From Lithospermum erythrorhizon (Eukaryota; Streptophyta; Magnoliopsida; Boraginales; Boraginaceae), in contig JADFUC010001190.1 of the NCBI GenBank assembly GCA_019722365.1, positions 145,895 through 209,894 on the forward strand: a DNA stretch of 64,000 bases, given 5' to 3'. A model generated the notes under the pieces. That model made no database searches, was not told the origin of the DNA, and saw only the letters and a program-made list of their open reading frames with translations. The stretch's first letter is position 1. Each line of letters starts with the position of its first letter. The translations under genes were made by a program, and so were the position numbers. This document shows positions 61,346-64,000 of this stretch, in pieces.

Positions 61346-62039
61346 GGAGGTTTGGGTGATTGTGTTTGGTGGATTCTTTTTTGATGATTATATTGTTTTG
61401 CTTGAGTAATATTTGACTATGCGATTGTTGGTGTTTTATGAATACATGTAGGAAGTATTCTGTTTTTATCTCGTGGTGATGTTGAACAAGAGCTTATCAT
61501 GTAGGTCGTGAGTTGTTGTTAACTTGTTTATTCTTATTATTGTTTATACATATGCTCTTATATACATAAATGTGATTTATATATGTTTGGATACCATTCA
61601 TAGTATTTGTACTTACTAAGCTTCACGAACTGCAATTTTTTATGGGCGTTTATGCTTGGGTTTTTAGGAGGTTGATTGCGAGGAGTTGCAAATGGCTGTG
61701 TTGACAATTTCTTTGAATAAGATTGTCGTAGGTGAGACGGTGGTGGCTAGAAATCTCGGCTTGATCACTTAAATCTATTGTTTCCTCTTGTCATGTTCTC
61801 AAAACCTATATGTTGTCTTTTGAGGAGTCATGTTACACCATACTATTACCATGATGTATTTTGGGATTATGTCGTTATGATGTTTGGTTGTATTATTTAG
61901 ACTTTAATGTATGATTTTATGTTTGGATGATGTGTTATAGTGGTGTGTTATTGGTTCACCCCGATGGATAAAAGTATTTTATTAGTATTAATATCAAATG
62001 AAGTCTTTTTATGTTGTTATCCATCGATTGGTGACTACG

Positions 62040-63080
62040 GTGTTCGAGGTTGATGGCGATCTTAACCTCGGCGGCCGACCAGGCGGATAGATTACATACT
62101 CCAACTGAATATGCAATATACCGGCGGCACATTCTTTGTAGAGATAGAAAGGCTTCTATCATATTCACCTTGAATTTGCCCATGTTGTGAAGCGCCGCCG
62201 ACATCTTTCTTGTTTCACGCCAGAGATTCACCGGCCGAGTGTCCTCTTCGACTTGGCATTTTTTTAAAAGAAACTTCTTTATTAAGTTCTTGACATACTT
62301 GGACTAAGATATGAAAATGTTGTCTTTCATCTACTTGACTTGAAATCCCAAAAAATAATTTAGCTCTGACCGTACTCATTTCGAACTTCGGACTCCATCA
62401 TTGGACAATTGTCATATCAGTTGTTCAGACATCCCTCGAAATATTATGTCATCGACATAGATTTGTGCTACCATTAATTTTTGAATTACATGCTTAATAA
62501 ATGAAGTCTTGGCCGGTTCTACTGCGTACATATCCCTTGTCGATAAGTACTTTGAGTCTGATCCCGTACTCGATGGGCTTTCTTGAAAGCCATATAAAGG
62601 CTTTCTTCGGTTATACACATGTTGGGGAATAAGCGTAAGCCAGCAAAACCCTTTTGGGCGCTCTACATATACTTCTTCAACTACACCATTCAGAAACACA
62701 CTTTTCACATCCATTTGGTATTATTTGAACTTCATCAAGCATGCTAAGCTAAGAAGAAGATTTATAGCTTCTAACCTGGAAACCGGAGAAAACGTTTCCT
62801 CGAAATCTACACCTTCCACATGTGAGTATCCTTGAGCCACTAGCCTTGTTTTATTTCTAGTAACAACGCTTTGCTCATCGGACTTGTTTTTGAAGATCCA
62901 CTTTGGTCCTATGACATTATGATCTGTGGGTCTGGGCACAAGCTCCCACACATCATTTCTTTGAAATTGGAGCAATTCATCTTGCATGGCATTTATCCAG
63001 TGCTCGTCTTTGAGGGCTTCATCAACATTCTTTGGTTCTACTTTAGATATGAAACAACTTTCTCCAATAAGGCCAACCAT
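62040..63080 (-). pseudogene. Copia reverse transcriptase region
   Basis: Frames on the minus strand give RT domain wording in order: [60 protein letters not shown] then [11 protein letters not shown] (62750-63060); MDVKSVFLNGVVEEVYVERP (62650-62714) with the first catalytic Asp; and IYVDDIIF (about 62440-62465), the YVDD box. A stop separates the first two parts (62721) and more changes follow; SKYVKNLIKKF and YIAYSVGVC (about 62090-62300) are the decayed end. Not functional as it stands. Confidence 0.85.
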
Positions 63081-64000
63081 TTTTCTGTAGTCAACTGGTT
63101 CCTTCCTTCTTGTTGTAACACCTTGATCAATTTCCCCAATAATGTTGTCAACTGGGTGGTTCTTCTGGATTCGACTGGCTGGCTGTATAGGCCGACTGTC
63201 ATCACATGTGTCATCAACACCTTTGCCATCAGCAACATGTTCCTTGTCGGTTGACCAACTGTCTGTTGAGGTGTACCATCATTTATGTGTTCTTCATTCA
63301 TCTCGACTCCCGAGTCCAAAACCTTCACATTTATAGACTTCATGACCACCTGAGTCCTTTTGTTGAACCACGCGTAGAGAGAGCCTTACGCTATATCGTG
63401 AGTATCCCAAGAATATCGCCCGTCACTTTTGACATCAAATTTCTTGCCTTGGACACCAGTTGACAAGAATATAGCCTGTACCAAATACATGAAAATATTG
63501 AACATTTGGCTTTCTCCCCCTCCATATTTCATAATTTGTGTTGTTTGTACCTAGTCGTAGAGTGATGCGATTATGGATGTGACAGGCAGTGTTGATAGCC
63601 TCGGCCCAAAACTTGAGAGGAATGTTTTTAGCATGAATCATGACACGTGCCATCTCTTGAATAGTTCGATTCTTCCTTTCAACGACACCGTTTTGTTGTG
63701 GTGTGATAGGAAGCTGAGGAGAATTCGCTGATGTAATTCATTCATCGGCAAGAACTTAGCAAATTTTGAATTTCAAACTCTTTTTCTAATTACTTTGATG
63801 CGGACATGTTGTTCATACTCATTTTAGACTTGAAGAATCGACTTCTTAACCACCTCAAAGCGTGTGAGAAATTTTCTCCTAAGAAACTCGTCCCATGTAT
63901 ACCGTGAGAAATCATTGACACATAGCATGAAACTATACTTTGCCTCATATGCTTTCAACATGGGTCCGTGAATCCATGTGCATCAGCTCAAGTACATCTT
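63081..64000 (-). pseudogene. Copia integrase region, incomplete at the window end
   Basis: Minus-strand pieces of a copia integrase: LMHMDSRTHVESI (about 63940-63985) from the core start, a following stretch broken by stops, then MARVMIHAKNIPLKFWAEAI with NTACHIHNRI (63560-63653) from the end of the core. The linker to RT (63038-63430) is partly open. The element continues past 64000, where gag, protease and the 5' LTR would be. Confidence 0.75.

Larger units (their letters stand above)
59475..61985 (+). mobile_element. Insertion in the copia element, probable solo LTR of a Ty3-type element
   Basis: About 2.5 kb of non-coding sequence lies exactly between the copia RT tail (near YSVGVC at about 62090 and a FDINTNK stretch at about 61990-62012) and its RNase H (GCFF at about 59470). 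On the plus strand it has a TATA box (CCTATATATATCACCC, about 59730), then a C-rich leader-like stretch (TTTCCCCCATTTGTGCCGCC), a TA microsatellite and a minisatellite, and no open frame. This resembles the long LTRs of chromovirus-type (Tekay-like) elements, and its start region CCGCAGACGTGCTTAAAATA fits such LTRs from memory. Precise ends and a target duplication could not be fixed, so solo LTR is inference. Confidence 0.5.

Overview
The window is nuclear DNA of a dicot plant. Every gene with recognisable homology is a plant nuclear gene with GT-AG introns, the intergenic DNA is AT-rich, and the repeats are of plant type: Stowaway MITEs, a Mutator-like element with an OTU domain, a plant mobile domain (PMD) relic, and a Sirevirus-type Ty1/copia element. 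Caryophyllales (beet or spinach relatives) fits the impression but is not proved by anything here.

Layout. 1-1952: an element ended by about 25-50 bp terminal inverted repeats. 5885-8882 (-): chloroplast ferroportin-like transporter IREG3/MAR1. About 9005-9499: a foldback element. 10077-13483 (-): importin alpha. 14412-18192 (-): AP-3 adaptor mu subunit with a complete Stowaway MITE in an intron. 18193-23835: gene-poor DNA with a short tandem repeat. 23836-27124 (+): NYN-domain nuclease-like protein. About 28390-28740 (-): an unidentified broken gene fragment. 29170-30234 (-): Cys-rich zinc-finger-like protein without introns. About 30800-39500: transposon-derived region holding a decayed PMD gene (-), AT-rich simple sequence, several tandem repeats and a decayed MULE transposase with an OTU-like tail (+). 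42103-43395 (-): L-cysteine desulfhydrase-type PLP enzyme. 43987-44720 (-): small conserved two-exon membrane-type protein. 45504-47409 (+): pentatricopeptide repeat (PPR) protein with a frameshift near its end. 52332-53745 (+): R2R3-MYB factor of the MYB61/MYB50 type. 55101-64000 (-): Sirevirus-like copia element (integrase, RT, RNase H, envelope-like ORF, polypurine tract, 3' LTR), cut by an insertion of about 2.5 kb that looks like a solo LTR.

Exon models for the spliced genes were built by hand from splice signals and family homology. All five (IREG3, importin alpha, AP-3 mu, NYN, MYB), plus the small protein, give one uninterrupted reading frame with canonical GT-AG introns. The genes are ordinary, functionally unrelated single-copy plant genes (iron transport, nuclear import, vacuolar sorting, RNA metabolism, sulfur metabolism, organelle RNA processing, transcription). 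No operon-like system is present.

The most notable points are: first introns in three neighbouring genes that carry internal tandem duplications, two of which copied the end of exon 1 with its splice donor; a PMD gene and a MULE-OTU transposase in one decayed, repeat-rich block; a foldback element with two smaller relatives elsewhere; and an env-like copia element split by another insertion. I found no CRISPR, tRNA or rRNA gene, and nothing that I could defend as a wholly new system.
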